A DNA stretch of 64,000 nucleotides from Pseudomonas sp. Root71. GTDB lineage: Bacteria; Pseudomonadota; Gammaproteobacteria; Pseudomonadales; Pseudomonadaceae. Position 1 is the stretch's first letter, and each line of letters starts with the position of its first letter. Where the stretch lies: contig NZ_LMHY01000003.1 in assembly GCF_001429045.1 (NCBI RefSeq), positions 149,634-213,633 of the forward strand, written 5' to 3'. A program made the position numbers and the translations under genes. Shown in pieces: positions 38,113-46,332 of the stretch. The notes beneath the pieces were generated by a model that searched no databases, was not told where the DNA came from, and saw only the letters and a program-made list of their open reading frames with translations.

Positions 38113-39392
38113 TGGCTCATCATCCTTTTCCACATGTCGTAGGCACCGCGCATGCCGCCTTCGTCGGTGGCGTGGCTGACCTTGTCGCCGTTTTCAGCGG
38201 TGATTTCGCGGTTCAGGCCGCGGTTGACCAGGATTGGCGCATCGACGCCGGCATACGAGCCGCGCTGCACGCGGTCCCAGGCTTCGGCATCGTCAGGGCT
38301 GCCGAAACCGAACGGGCCCTGGAAGTGTTCGTGGATGCGCATGCGTTCGCGGTTGGCGATTTCCGGGCCGCCGTCCATGCCAAGGGCCACGTGACGGATC
38401 TCGGTTTCGCTGACCGACACCGGGCGCAGTACGCGGAAGAACGACATCGACATCGCCACGTTCGGGAACAAGTTCAGGTTGAAACCGGCGCCGTGCAGCG
38501 AGCGCACGATGCGACGCACCTGATCGGCCGGCAGGGTTTTCGACAGTTCTTCTGTGACGTGAGCGAAGCGTTCCTGCAACTGTTCGGTGCCGTCGTCATG
38601 ATCGAGATCGACGTGCTCCGGCACCATGACCATCACGCTGTGGCCGTTGCCCAGCGAATGGGTCACGGCTTGTTCGTCGGTCATGAACGAGAGCATTTCC
38701 GAGGTTTCTTCATCGACCGACGACATGAACGACTTGTGCACGATCGGGAAATGGTAACCGTCGGTGGTGTTTTCCAGCTGGATCTTCCAGTTGCCCTTGA
38801 AGCTGAACTTGTGTTCGCCCTGAGTCTTTATCGGGTAACCGGCGCCCTGTTTCATGAACAGGTCCATCCAGTGTTTCGCGCCGCCAAGGAAGTCTTCCAG
38901 CGGTTCGATCTCGTCGTTGTAGCTGGCGAAGACCATGCCGGCGTAGCTTTCGACGCGCAGGCTGGTCAGCGGCAATTCGGATTTCTCCAGGATGCCTTCG
39001 TAGCCATCCGGATACGGCAGCGCACGCAACTTGCCGTCCAGGCCGTAGGACCAGCTGTGGTACGGGCAGGTGAAACCGGTGGCGTTGCCCTTGTGCTTCT
39101 CACACACGGTGGCGCCACGGTGGCGGCAACGGTTTTCCAGCACGTTGATGTTGTTCTTCTTGTCGCGCACGACAATCACCGGGCGACGGCCGATGGTGGC
39201 GGTCTTGAAGTCGCCGCTGTTGCGCACTTCGCTTTCGTGGGCAACCCACACCCAGGTGCGGTAGAAAATCTTGTCCAGCTCGGCTTCGAACAGCGCCGGG
39301 TCGTTGTACAGCGAGACGTCGACGCGGTCGTGCCGGACCAGGTCTTCCGGGCTTTTCGACGATGCGATCAGCTGATATTCATGAGTGCTCAT
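38109..39392 (-). CDS. iacC: Rieske dioxygenase large subunit IacC
   Basis: The 427-residue alpha subunit has the Rieske cluster motif C89-R-H91 ... C109-PY-H112 and the mononuclear iron site with His214 and His219 (DGYHFPIVHKS). With IacD and the reductase IacF it is expected to dihydroxylate 2-oxindole-3-acetate. It resembles anthranilate and benzoate dioxygenases, but the complete surrounding iac set makes IacC the better call. Confidence 0.9.
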   Translation of the reverse strand: MSTHEYQLIASSKSPEDLVRHDRVDVSLYNDPALFEAELDKIFYRTWVWVAHESEVRNSGDFKTATIGRRPVIVVRDKKNNINVLENRCRHRGATVCEKHKGNATGFTCPYHSWSYGLDGKLRALPYPDGYEGILEKSELPLTSLRVESYAGMVFASYNDEIEPLEDFLGGAKHWMDLFMKQGAGYPIKTQGEHKFSFKGNWKIQLENTTDGYHFPIVHKSFMSSVDEETSEMLSFMTDEQAVTHSLGNGHSVMVMVPEHVDLDHDDGTEQLQERFAHVTEELSKTLPADQVRRIVRSLHGAGFNLNLFPNVAMSMSFFRVLRPVSVSETEIRHVALGMDGGPEIANRERMRIHEHFQGPFGFGSPDDAEAWDRVQRGSYAGVDAPILVNRGLNREITAENGDKVSHATDEGGMRGAYDMWKRMMSQ

Positions 39393-39415
39393 GCGGTTCT
39401 CCTCATGGCTTCTTT

Positions 39416-40564
39416 TTATGATTTTGATTTAGAGCCAGGCCGCTCACCGGCCATGCTCTGTTGCAGTTGCGCACCAAAGGCGCAGACCAGTTCGTCCTGA
39501 CCCTTGCGACCGACGATTTGCAGGCCGACCTTCAGCCCGCCGCAGTCGAGCTCCACCGGCACCGTCAGGGCCGGGTGGCCGCTGAGGTTGAAAGGCCGAA
39601 CCAGCGAGGTCATGCCGGCCACGGCTTTGCTGCTGGCGCGGGCTTCGCTGAGGGTCGGCGGCAGGCTCGGCATTGTCGGCAGCAGCAATACGGCAAAGTC
39701 TTCCAGCGCCGCGTCCACTTGTTGGGTGAACGCTGTGCGCACGGCTTCGGCTTCGGCCAGGTCTTGGCGCGTGGTGCGGCTGGCCGCCAGCAAACGTATT
39801 TCCACATCGGCGCCGATCAGGCCCTTGCCGGTCAGGTGACCGAACGCCGCCCAGTTTTCGAAATTGATCACGGTCAGGCCGGCGGCGAACGCCGCTTCGA
39901 ATTCACTCAGGTGCAGGTTGTTGCGACGCCATCCGGCGCGGTCGGCGGCGGCTCCGAGACTTGCTTGCAGATGCGCATCGCAGGCCACCTCGAGAAAACC
40001 GACCCTGGCGCCGTCACCTGGCAACCCTTGAGCGGTAAAGCCCGGGCAGATCACCTGCATCGCGGCGATCAGGTCGTCCATGCTTTTGGCGAACGGCCCG
40101 ACACAATCGAGGCTCGATTCCAGCGGATGGGCGCCGACACGGCTGACACGGCCATAAGTCGGCTTGAGCCCGGCAATCCCGCAGCAGGCTGCCGGCACGC
40201 GCACCGAACCACCGGTATCAGTGCCGATGGCGATGTCCGCCAGGCCTGCCGCGACCGCCGAAGCCGAACCGCTGGACGAGCCGCCAGGAACGCGATCCGG
40301 CGCTTGCGGATTGATCGGTGTGCCAGTCCAGTCGTTGATGCCGGTCACGCCGAACGCCAGTTCATGCAAGTTGGTCTTGCCGACGATCTGCCAGCCAGCG
40401 TCGAGGATCGCATCGACCACTTCGGCGTTTTTCGTCGCCGCCGGTGCATCGGCGAAGGCGCGGCTGCCCGAGCGGGTCGGATGGCCGGCGATGTCGATGG
40501 AATCCTTGATGGCGACGCGCTTGCCGTTGCCGCCGAGGAGGAATTCGCTGATGAAAGTACTCAT
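39416..40564 (-). CDS. iacH: Amidase-family hydrolase IacH
   Basis: The 382-residue product carries the amidase-signature triad: Lys20 in VAIKDSIDIAG, the cis-Ser in PGGSSSGSASAV (about 97) and the nucleophile Ser120 in GTDTGGSVRVPA. It is expected to hydrolyse the lactam ring of an oxindole intermediate, or a downstream amide, on the way to catechol; the exact step is less firmly known than for IacA and IacC. The start at 40564 overlaps the iacI stop (ATGA). Longer upstream starts are not supported. Confidence 0.85.
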   Translation of the reverse strand: MSTFISEFLLGGNGKRVAIKDSIDIAGHPTRSGSRAFADAPAATKNAEVVDAILDAGWQIVGKTNLHELAFGVTGINDWTGTPINPQAPDRVPGGSSSGSASAVAAGLADIAIGTDTGGSVRVPAACCGIAGLKPTYGRVSRVGAHPLESSLDCVGPFAKSMDDLIAAMQVICPGFTAQGLPGDGARVGFLEVACDAHLQASLGAAADRAGWRRNNLHLSEFEAAFAAGLTVINFENWAAFGHLTGKGLIGADVEIRLLAASRTTRQDLAEAEAVRTAFTQQVDAALEDFAVLLLPTMPSLPPTLSEARASSKAVAGMTSLVRPFNLSGHPALTVPVELDCGGLKVGLQIVGRKGQDELVCAFGAQLQQSMAGERPGSKSKS

Positions 40565-41031
40565 GCATTCAGCTCCGTGTTGAACAGCCGTTGCGTACGG
40601 AAATGCGCGATCAGCCAGACGCCGTCGACACAACGAAAATCGATGTTCAGGCGCGTGCCGAACAACTCGTTGCGGCCATCGGCGTACGTCGAGATCTGCT
40701 GCATGATCCACTGCCCCTGCGCCGCCTTGCCGGCGACCACGATCGACTCGCTGGTGAGGTAATGCAGGTTCAGCTTGAAGTGGTCGGACGGCGGCAGATA
40801 GCCGCCGACAAACGCCGCCACCGCTTCACGCCCCTGATGCTGACCGAAGGTCTGTGCGGTCTGGGTGCCGAGGCCTTCCCAGATCGCATCCTCGGTGAAC
40901 AGTTGCGCCAACTGACTCAGATGAATCGCCGCCCGCGGCACGTCGCACAGGTCCATGTAGCGCGCCATCAGGCGACGCACTGCGCTTTCCCCTTCGAGCG
41001 TCGCCAGACGCTGCAGCAAGGCCTCGTTCAT
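40561..41031 (-). CDS. iacI: SnoaL-like protein IacI
   Basis: The 156-residue product has an NTF2/SnoaL-like fold similar to dioxygenase beta subunits (RRLMARYMDLCDVPRAAIH, FTEDAIWEGL, DHFKLNLHYLTSES). It is part of every complete iac operon of this type. Its role is not settled; a helper or cyclase-like enzyme is possible. It follows iacB by three bases and overlaps iacH by four. Confidence 0.82.
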   Translation of the reverse strand: MNEALLQRLATLEGESAVRRLMARYMDLCDVPRAAIHLSQLAQLFTEDAIWEGLGTQTAQTFGQHQGREAVAAFVGGYLPPSDHFKLNLHYLTSESIVVAGKAAQGQWIMQQISTYADGRNELFGTRLNIDFRCVDGVWLIAHFRTQRLFNTELNA

Positions 41032-41034
41032 GGC

Positions 41035-41406
41035 TTACACCTTGGCCGCATCAGGAATGGTCAGCGGGCGACCGATGCGCGCTTCGATCCTGGCGTAGCG
41101 CCACAGGCTGTACTGGCCGACCGGCGTGGTGCGGAACAGGTTGCAGGCGTCGATTACCGACTGGTGGCAGTCGACGTCGGCCATGATGTACACGGTCCAG
41201 GGCGAGGTGGTGGATGGGCCGACCATCAGGCGGTCGTCATCCATCGCGCCGAGCACGGTGATGCCGGGCATGGCGCCGAGGTCACCCATCATCTGGCTGA
41301 AGCCTTTCCACACGCTCAGGCCTTCGCCGGTGGGCAGGTCGAAAAAATTCTGGGTGATGCCGATGCAGAAGACGACGCGCAATGGTTCTTGGGTGGTTTG
41401 CGACAT
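41035..41406 (-). CDS. iacB: Small EthD-like protein IacB
   Basis: The 123-residue cytosolic protein has an alpha+beta ferredoxin-like outline: VVFCIGITQNFF at the start, then ITVLGAMDDDRLMVG and WTVYIMADVD strands, and RTTPVGQYSLWRYARIEAR near the end. It is conserved in second position of iac operons and lies 31 bases after iacA. It may help handle the unstable IacA product; no catalytic residues are evident. Confidence 0.8.
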   Translation of the reverse strand: MSQTTQEPLRVVFCIGITQNFFDLPTGEGLSVWKGFSQMMGDLGAMPGITVLGAMDDDRLMVGPSTTSPWTVYIMADVDCHQSVIDACNLFRTTPVGQYSLWRYARIEARIGRPLTIPDAAKV

Positions 41407-41437
41407 GGGTGCGATTCCTTGAAAAAGTAATGGGGAT

Positions 41438-42601
41438 TCAGATGTAGCCCGGGAACGGCGGCACGCCGAGGAACACCGAGCCGGCGCCGTCGTACAGGCC
41501 TTCGCTGAGGAAGGCGTGCTGAGTCACCACCATCGAGTCGCGCAGGTAGCGTTGCAGCGGATGGCGCAGGTAAATGGCGGTGGTGCCGGCCAGGCTGTAG
41601 GCGCTCTGCACCACCTCGGCACCGGCCTGGGACACGTGAATCGCCGACAGGCGCAACAGGCTGGTCTGCTCCGGGGTGACCGGGTTGCCGGCCAGGATCG
41701 AGTTCCACACCTGTTCGGTGGCGTTGTAGAAGAAACCGCGGGCGGCGCTGAGCTTGGCTTCAGCCTTGGCGATCTCGATGCGCACGTAGGCGCGGTCGGA
41801 CAATTTCGGCGCGCCGGTGATGCCGCTGCCGCCAGCCATGCGGCTGATTTCGTCCAGCGCTGCACGGGCCAGGCCGAGGTTGACCACCGCCAGCACTTGC
41901 GCGGCATAGGCGATCGACGGGTAGCGGAACAGCGGTTCGTCGATGGTCGCGGCTCCGCCACGGATGAACGTCCAGCGCTCATCAACGCGTTTATCGCTCA
42001 CTCGCAGGTCATGGCTGCCGGTGCCCTTGAGGCCGACCACTTCCCAGTTCTCGACGATGTCGACCTGCTCCGGGCGGAACACAGCGGTGCGCGGCTTGCC
42101 GCCGGCAGCGCCGATGCCAACGCCCAACAGGTCTGCGCCTTTACAGCCGCTGGCGAATTTCCAGGTGCCGTTGACCTGATACCCGCCTTCCACGGTCTCG
42201 GCCGGTTGCAAGGGGAACAGGCCGCCGGCGAATACCAGGTCAGGGCTTTCGGCGTAGAGCTCAGCCAGGGTTTCCCGTGGCAAGGCTGCCAGGTAGACAC
42301 CGGCGCTGCCGAAGCTGGCCACCCAGCCCGCCGAGCCGTCGGCTTCGGAGATGCGCTCGATCATTTCCAGGAACAGCACCGGTGCCAGGGCGTCACCACC
42401 GAAGCATTTCGGCGTGGCGGCGCGAAAAATGCCCACCTGCTTGAAGCGCTCGATCATGTCCCGAGGCACGTGGGAGCCGGCGTCGAATTCTTCGCGACGC
42501 TGGCGAACCTCATCCAGCACTTGCTGGAATAGCTGACTCTCTACCATTGGCACGACCGGGGCGGACACAGGGTCTTGTTGCGCGACAGCTGAACGCAGCA
42601 T
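41438..42601 (-). CDS. iacA: Indole-3-acetate flavin monooxygenase IacA
   Basis: The 387-residue product has the acyl-CoA dehydrogenase fold used by two-component flavin monooxygenases (HsaA, HpaB and DszC groups). Helical N-terminal (REEFDAGSHVPRDMIERFKQ), middle barrel (YQVNGTWKFASGCKGADLLG) and helical C-terminal (YLRDSMVVTQHAFLSEGL) domains are visible. With reduced flavin from IacG it adds oxygen to the indole ring of IAA, the first step of the pathway. It is the first gene of the operon. The region upstream holds a REP and an element shared with the response-regulator promoter. Confidence 0.9.
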   Translation of the reverse strand: MLRSAVAQQDPVSAPVVPMVESQLFQQVLDEVRQRREEFDAGSHVPRDMIERFKQVGIFRAATPKCFGGDALAPVLFLEMIERISEADGSAGWVASFGSAGVYLAALPRETLAELYAESPDLVFAGGLFPLQPAETVEGGYQVNGTWKFASGCKGADLLGVGIGAAGGKPRTAVFRPEQVDIVENWEVVGLKGTGSHDLRVSDKRVDERWTFIRGGAATIDEPLFRYPSIAYAAQVLAVVNLGLARAALDEISRMAGGSGITGAPKLSDRAYVRIEIAKAEAKLSAARGFFYNATEQVWNSILAGNPVTPEQTSLLRLSAIHVSQAGAEVVQSAYSLAGTTAIYLRHPLQRYLRDSMVVTQHAFLSEGLYDGAGSVFLGVPPFPGYI

Positions 42602-42654
42602 GGGCTAGTTCTCCGTTTTGATTATTGTTAGTAGGCTCCGCTGCTCCCCTGCCT

Positions 42655-42732
42655 GTAGGAGCTGCCGCAGGCTGCGATCTTTTGATCCCGACAAATCAAC
42701 ATCAAAAGATCGCAGCCTTCGGCAGCTCCTAC
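42655..42732. repeat. REP pair, GTAGGAGCTGCCG family
   Basis: Inverted copies flank a short AT-rich loop (CCGACAAATCAACATC). It lies in the 5' leader of iacA, so a transcript starting further upstream would carry the hairpin. Confidence 0.85.
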
Positions 42733-42814
42733 AGAGAAGATGTGTGGATGCCTTTGCATTGAGGTCCAGTGTAAAAACCGCGTCCCGGCACAACTATTGG
42801 TGCGTGCAACCCCC

Positions 42815-42834
42815 CCGCTAAAGAAATCCCCTAG
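42815..42834 (-). promoter_or_regulatory. CTAGGKGRTTTCTTTA element upstream of iacA
   Basis: Minus strand CTAGGGGATTTCTTTAGCGG matches 16 of 20 bases of the element at 33768-33787. It is oriented towards iacA, 214 bases from its start, and lies 89 bases from the divergent sensor-kinase gene. It is a candidate site for the iac-linked response regulator. Confidence 0.5.
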
Positions 42835-42885
42835 CCCGCCACCGATTACCTCTGAGCGCATCCCGCTGTGCGAGCAGGTATAAAA

Positions 42886-42911
42886 CGCCATACTGCAAAT
42901 CTCTGCCGCCA
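42886..42911 (-). promoter_or_regulatory. Possible weak TGGCG-N16-TGGCG direct repeat
   Basis: On the minus strand two TGGCG pentamers are 21 bases apart, the spacing of the three FeaR-type boxes, but each differs at the last base and no CAGGG follows. It lies just before the kinase start. It may be a divergent FeaR site or chance. Confidence 0.25.
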
Positions 42912-42922
42912 GGGGCCGTGCG

Positions 42923-44404
42923 ATGTACCAGCCAAAACCGAACGACTTTTATGCGCTGATCGAAGCCATGCCGCTGTGCATCATTCTTCATGACGCGCAC
43001 ACCAAGGAAATTCTCTGGGCCAACGGCGCTGCCCTGGCGGCGCTGGGCTTTACCCTGGAAGAACTGACGCCGCTCAAGGCCCCGGACATGACCCGCGACG
43101 CCCCGAAGTACCGACGCTCGGTGGGCTTGCGCTGGCTGGAAGGCGCCGCGCGCACCGGGCAACGGGCCATCGAATGGTGCTATCGCTCCAAGCAAGGGGT
43201 GGAGATTCTTTCCGAGGCGGTGGCGACCCTGGTGCACCTGGACGATCGCGATGTGCTGATGGTGCAGTTCCGCGACATTTCCAAGGAAGACAAGGTCAAG
43301 CGCGACCTCAAGCGTTTCGAGAGCCGGCTCAAGGCCTTCATGCAGGACCTGGCCGAAGGCGTGGCGGTGCTCGGCCCCGAGGGTGATATCGGTTTTATCA
43401 GCGACTCCGGCGCGCACCTGCTCAACAGCGAAGTGCACCAGCTGATGGGCAAGAACTTCCTGGCCTGGTGCGACGACGCATCCGGCCAGCGCCTGCTGCA
43501 ACAGCTTGCCCAGGAGAGACCGAAGCACGCGCCGTTCAACGTGCATTACAAGGTGCAGCGCCGCGATGGCGAATGGCGCTGGCATGACGCAACCTGCCGC
43601 TACATCGAGATCGAGGACGATCTGGTCGGCCACCTGCTGCTGTTCCGCGACGTGACCGAACAGGTGCAGGCCGAAGAGGCACGGCGGGTCAGCGAGCAGA
43701 AACTCGAATACCTGGCGCGCTACAACGCCATGGGTGAAATGGCCGTGGCGATTGCCCACGAGTTGAGCCAGCCATTGGCGGCGACCCGCAACTTTATTGA
43801 AGGCGCGGTGATTCGCCTGGGCAACGCCGGCGAAACCGATCAAGGCGTCGCCTGGGGCTTGCAGAGCGCCGTGCGGCAGATCGAACACGCCTCGGTGATC
43901 ATCAAGAGCGTGCGCGATTACGTGGTCAAGCTGGAGCAGAGCGAAGAGCTGCTCGACCTTAATGAGCTACTGCGCGAAACCCGCTACTTCATCAGCCTGC
44001 GGGCCGATCCGAGCCTGGTGCGCGTGGAAATAGTCACCGCCTCAGAACCGCTGCGGGTGAGTTGCGAGAAGGTGCTGATCGGCCAGGTGATCCTCAACCT
44101 GGCGTTCAACGCCATCGAAGAAATGGCCGACCTGCCTACCGAACGACGCTTGTTGCGTATCCATGCCAGCCGCGAGAACGATGTGGCCCTGGTGCGCATT
44201 GAAGACAGCGGGCGCGGCATCCAGGCCCAGGCACAAGAGAAGCTGTTCGACGGCTTCTTCTCGTCCAAGGTCAGCGGCAACGGCATCGGCCTGGCGCTGT
44301 GCAAGAACATCATCGGCCGCCACCGTGGCGATATCTGGGCGCAAAACCTGGAGCCGTGCGGCGCTGTTTTCAGCTTCTCCCTTCCCCTCGCTTCCCTCGT
44401 CTAA
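42923..44404 (+). CDS. Soluble PAS sensor histidine kinase, probably of the iac cluster
   Basis: The 493-residue product has two PAS domains (about residues 8-120 and 130-255), a HisKA dimerisation domain with His279 in AIAHELSQPLAATRNF, and an ATPase domain (VILNLAFNAIEEMADL; EDSGRGIQ; GNGIGLALCKNIIGRH). No membrane segment is present, so it senses a cytosolic signal, perhaps IAA or an intermediate, in the manner of FixL or StyS kinases. It starts after AGGGG and is divergent from iacA. Its probable partner is the regulator at 33.9 kb. Confidence 0.85.
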   Translation: MYQPKPNDFYALIEAMPLCIILHDAHTKEILWANGAALAALGFTLEELTPLKAPDMTRDAPKYRRSVGLRWLEGAARTGQRAIEWCYRSKQGVEILSEAVATLVHLDDRDVLMVQFRDISKEDKVKRDLKRFESRLKAFMQDLAEGVAVLGPEGDIGFISDSGAHLLNSEVHQLMGKNFLAWCDDASGQRLLQQLAQERPKHAPFNVHYKVQRRDGEWRWHDATCRYIEIEDDLVGHLLLFRDVTEQVQAEEARRVSEQKLEYLARYNAMGEMAVAIAHELSQPLAATRNFIEGAVIRLGNAGETDQGVAWGLQSAVRQIEHASVIIKSVRDYVVKLEQSEELLDLNELLRETRYFISLRADPSLVRVEIVTASEPLRVSCEKVLIGQVILNLAFNAIEEMADLPTERRLLRIHASRENDVALVRIEDSGRGIQAQAQEKLFDGFFSSKVSGNGIGLALCKNIIGRHRGDIWAQNLEPCGAVFSFSLPLASLV

Positions 44405-44407
44405 AGC

Positions 44408-44482
44408 AAAAGATCGCAGCCTGCGGCAGCTCCTACGGGGACCTCATTGCCCTGTAGGAGCTGCCGCAGGCTGCGATCTTTT
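44408..44482. repeat. REP pair, GTAGGAGCTGCCG family
   Basis: Inverted arms AAAAGATCGCAGCCTGCGGC and complement, directly after the kinase stop. It can terminate or stabilise that transcript and separates it from the aau promoter. Confidence 0.85.
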
Positions 44483-44497
44483 CGCTCTTCCATACGA

Positions 44498-44535
44498 CTG
44501 GCACAGACACACAAACACTTGGCAGGCAGGGCAAT
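44498..44535 (+). promoter_or_regulatory. FeaR-type box upstream of aauB
   Basis: CTGGCA, 16 bases, TGGCA, GG, CAGGG, C, AA. It is the same composite as before the cytochrome (28848-28886) and porin (30920-30957) genes, with half-sites 21 bases apart. It ends 93 bases before the aauB start. Confidence 0.72.
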
Positions 44536-44627
44536 TCTCGCGATCGCGGGGCACGGCAGAATCAAAGGGTAAAAATCTGCCAAAGCACCCGCGATCCGCG
44601 TTACCAACAATTCAGGAAGTTCCCCTT

Positions 44628-45776
44628 ATGCGAACAAACAGGATCTCCGTACAGTCAGCGCTAGGCCTGAGCCTGCTTGTACTCGGTTTGAACAGTGCCC
44701 GCGCGGACTTGCCCGCCGGTACGATTGGCCAGACCGTTCTGGCGTTTCCACCCGAAGCTCACCGCGCGTTTGTCATCGACGTCGAGTTCGACAGCTTCGT
44801 GGCGGGCCGCGTGACCGTGGTCGACCCGGACCAGAAGCGCATCCTCGGCATGGTGCCGACCGGTTTCGCGGCGCCGTCGACCCTCAGTCACGACAAGAAA
44901 ACCCTCTACAGTGCGGACATCTGGTATTCCCGTGGCACCCGCGGCACCCGCACCGACGTGCTCACCGCGTGGGACAGCTCGACCCTGTCGCCGGCCTGGG
45001 AAGTGCTGATCCCGAACAAGCGCGCCGAATCGCTGACCCAGCGTTACTCGCTCAAGCCGAGCGGCGACGACAAGTTCGTCTACGTCTACAACTTCACCCC
45101 GTCGACGTCGGTGACCGTGGTCGATACCCAGGCCAAGGCCGTTGCCACGGAAATCGCCATCCCCGGTTGCGTACTCAACTACCCGGTCGGCAACCGCCGC
45201 TTCGCCTCGCTGTGCGGCGACGGCAGCCTGCAGGTGGTGACCCTCAACGATCAGGGCCAGGAAACCGCGCGCAGCCGCACGCCGTTCTTTGATCCGAACG
45301 CGGAAAAACTGGTAGAGCGCGCGGTCAACGTCGGCGATACCTACTACTTCACCACCACGACCGGCACCGTACGCCCGGTGGATTTCGCTGGAGATGCGCC
45401 GAAAGTCCTGCCGTCCTGGTCGCTGGTTTCCGACGAGGAAAAGAAAGCCGGTTGGGCGCCGGGGGGCTGGCAGTTGATGGCCGTGGCACCAAAGCTGGAC
45501 CGCCTGTACGTGCTGATGCACGACGCCCACGAACCGTTGAAGTGGGAAGACCCGAGCCCGTTGATCTGGGCGTTTGACCTCAAGACCCACAAGAAGGTGG
45601 CGACCCTGGAAGCCCCGGTTCCGGTGTGGAGCATGCAGGCCACTGGCGACGACAAGCCGTTGTTGCTTGGCACCGACGTGGAAGGCGGTTTGCAGATTTT
45701 CGATCTGAAGACCAACAAGCTCACCGGCAGCATGCCGAAAGTCGCCAAAACCGCGACTCAGGTTCTGAGCTACTAA
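44628..45776 (+). CDS. aauB: Aromatic amine dehydrogenase large (alpha) subunit
   Basis: The 382-residue product has a signal peptide (to about ARA-DL, residue 25) and the seven-bladed beta-propeller of MauB/AauB, with repeats such as GRVTVVDPDQKRILGMV, STLSHDKKTLYSADIWYSRG (split here as STLSHDKKTLYSADIW) and TSVTVVDTQAKAVATEI. It forms the periplasmic heterotetramer with the TTQ subunit AauA and oxidises primary amines to aldehydes. I prefer aromatic amine over methylamine dehydrogenase because of gene order B-E-D-A, the absence of mauF, mauC and mauG, and the iac and FeaR context. The start follows AGGA. Confidence 0.85.
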   Translation: MRTNRISVQSALGLSLLVLGLNSARADLPAGTIGQTVLAFPPEAHRAFVIDVEFDSFVAGRVTVVDPDQKRILGMVPTGFAAPSTLSHDKKTLYSADIWYSRGTRGTRTDVLTAWDSSTLSPAWEVLIPNKRAESLTQRYSLKPSGDDKFVYVYNFTPSTSVTVVDTQAKAVATEIAIPGCVLNYPVGNRRFASLCGDGSLQVVTLNDQGQETARSRTPFFDPNAEKLVERAVNVGDTYYFTTTTGTVRPVDFAGDAPKVLPSWSLVSDEEKKAGWAPGGWQLMAVAPKLDRLYVLMHDAHEPLKWEDPSPLIWAFDLKTHKKVATLEAPVPVWSMQATGDDKPLLLGTDVEGGLQIFDLKTNKLTGSMPKVAKTATQVLSY

Positions 45777-45787
45777 GAGGTTCGGCC

Positions 45788-46327
45788 ATGCACACAGATC
45801 CGATCTTCATCATTGCCAGCGCCGTCGCCATCGCGGTGTTGCTGGCCAACGCCGCGACCCACAAGTTGCGCGCGCCGGCCCGCTTCGCCCGGCAACTGGC
45901 GGACTATCAACTGCTGCCCGAGGCGCTGGTGCGCCCGACGGCACGGCTGGTGCCGCTGCTGGAACTGGCCATCGCCTTTGCCCTGCTGGTGCCGGTCAGC
46001 CGTGGTTATGCCGCGTTGAGCGCCGCCAGCCTGTTGGCGCTGTACGCCGCTGCCATCGGCATCAACCTGTGGCGCGGTCGCGCCGACATCGATTGCGGTT
46101 GTGCCGGCCCCGACCAGGCACAGCCGCTGCGCCCGGTGTTGCTGGCACGTAACAGCGCGCTGGTGCTACTGGCGCTGGTGGCCAGCGTGGCGCCGGTTGC
46201 CCGCGACCTCAACCTGTTCGATGGCTTCGTGACCCTGGCTGCGGCCGCCGTTGCGCTGCTCATCTACGCCGCGGCCGATGGCCTGCTGGCGAACTCCCCT
46301 CTTCTGCTCAAATTGATTGGTAGGTAA
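45788..46327 (+). CDS. aauE: AauE/MauE membrane maturation protein
   Basis: The 179-residue product has four to five membrane helices and a DoxX/MauE-like outline, with ADIDCGCAGP (about residues 100-109), a Cys pair in a loop that probably takes part in thiol exchange. MauE-type proteins, with AauD, allow the disulfides of the small subunit to form. The start at 45788 follows AGAGG, 11 bases past the aauB stop. Confidence 0.82.
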   Translation: MHTDPIFIIASAVAIAVLLANAATHKLRAPARFARQLADYQLLPEALVRPTARLVPLLELAIAFALLVPVSRGYAALSAASLLALYAAAIGINLWRGRADIDCGCAGPDQAQPLRPVLLARNSALVLLALVASVAPVARDLNLFDGFVTLAAAAVALLIYAAADGLLANSPLLLKLIGR

Positions 46328-46332
46328 TCGAA

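Noticed and set aside
38109..39392. Anthranilate dioxygenase (antA) assignment
   Set aside because: The neighbours are iacA, B, I, H, E and F rather than antC alone, so the IAA pathway enzyme is the consistent call.
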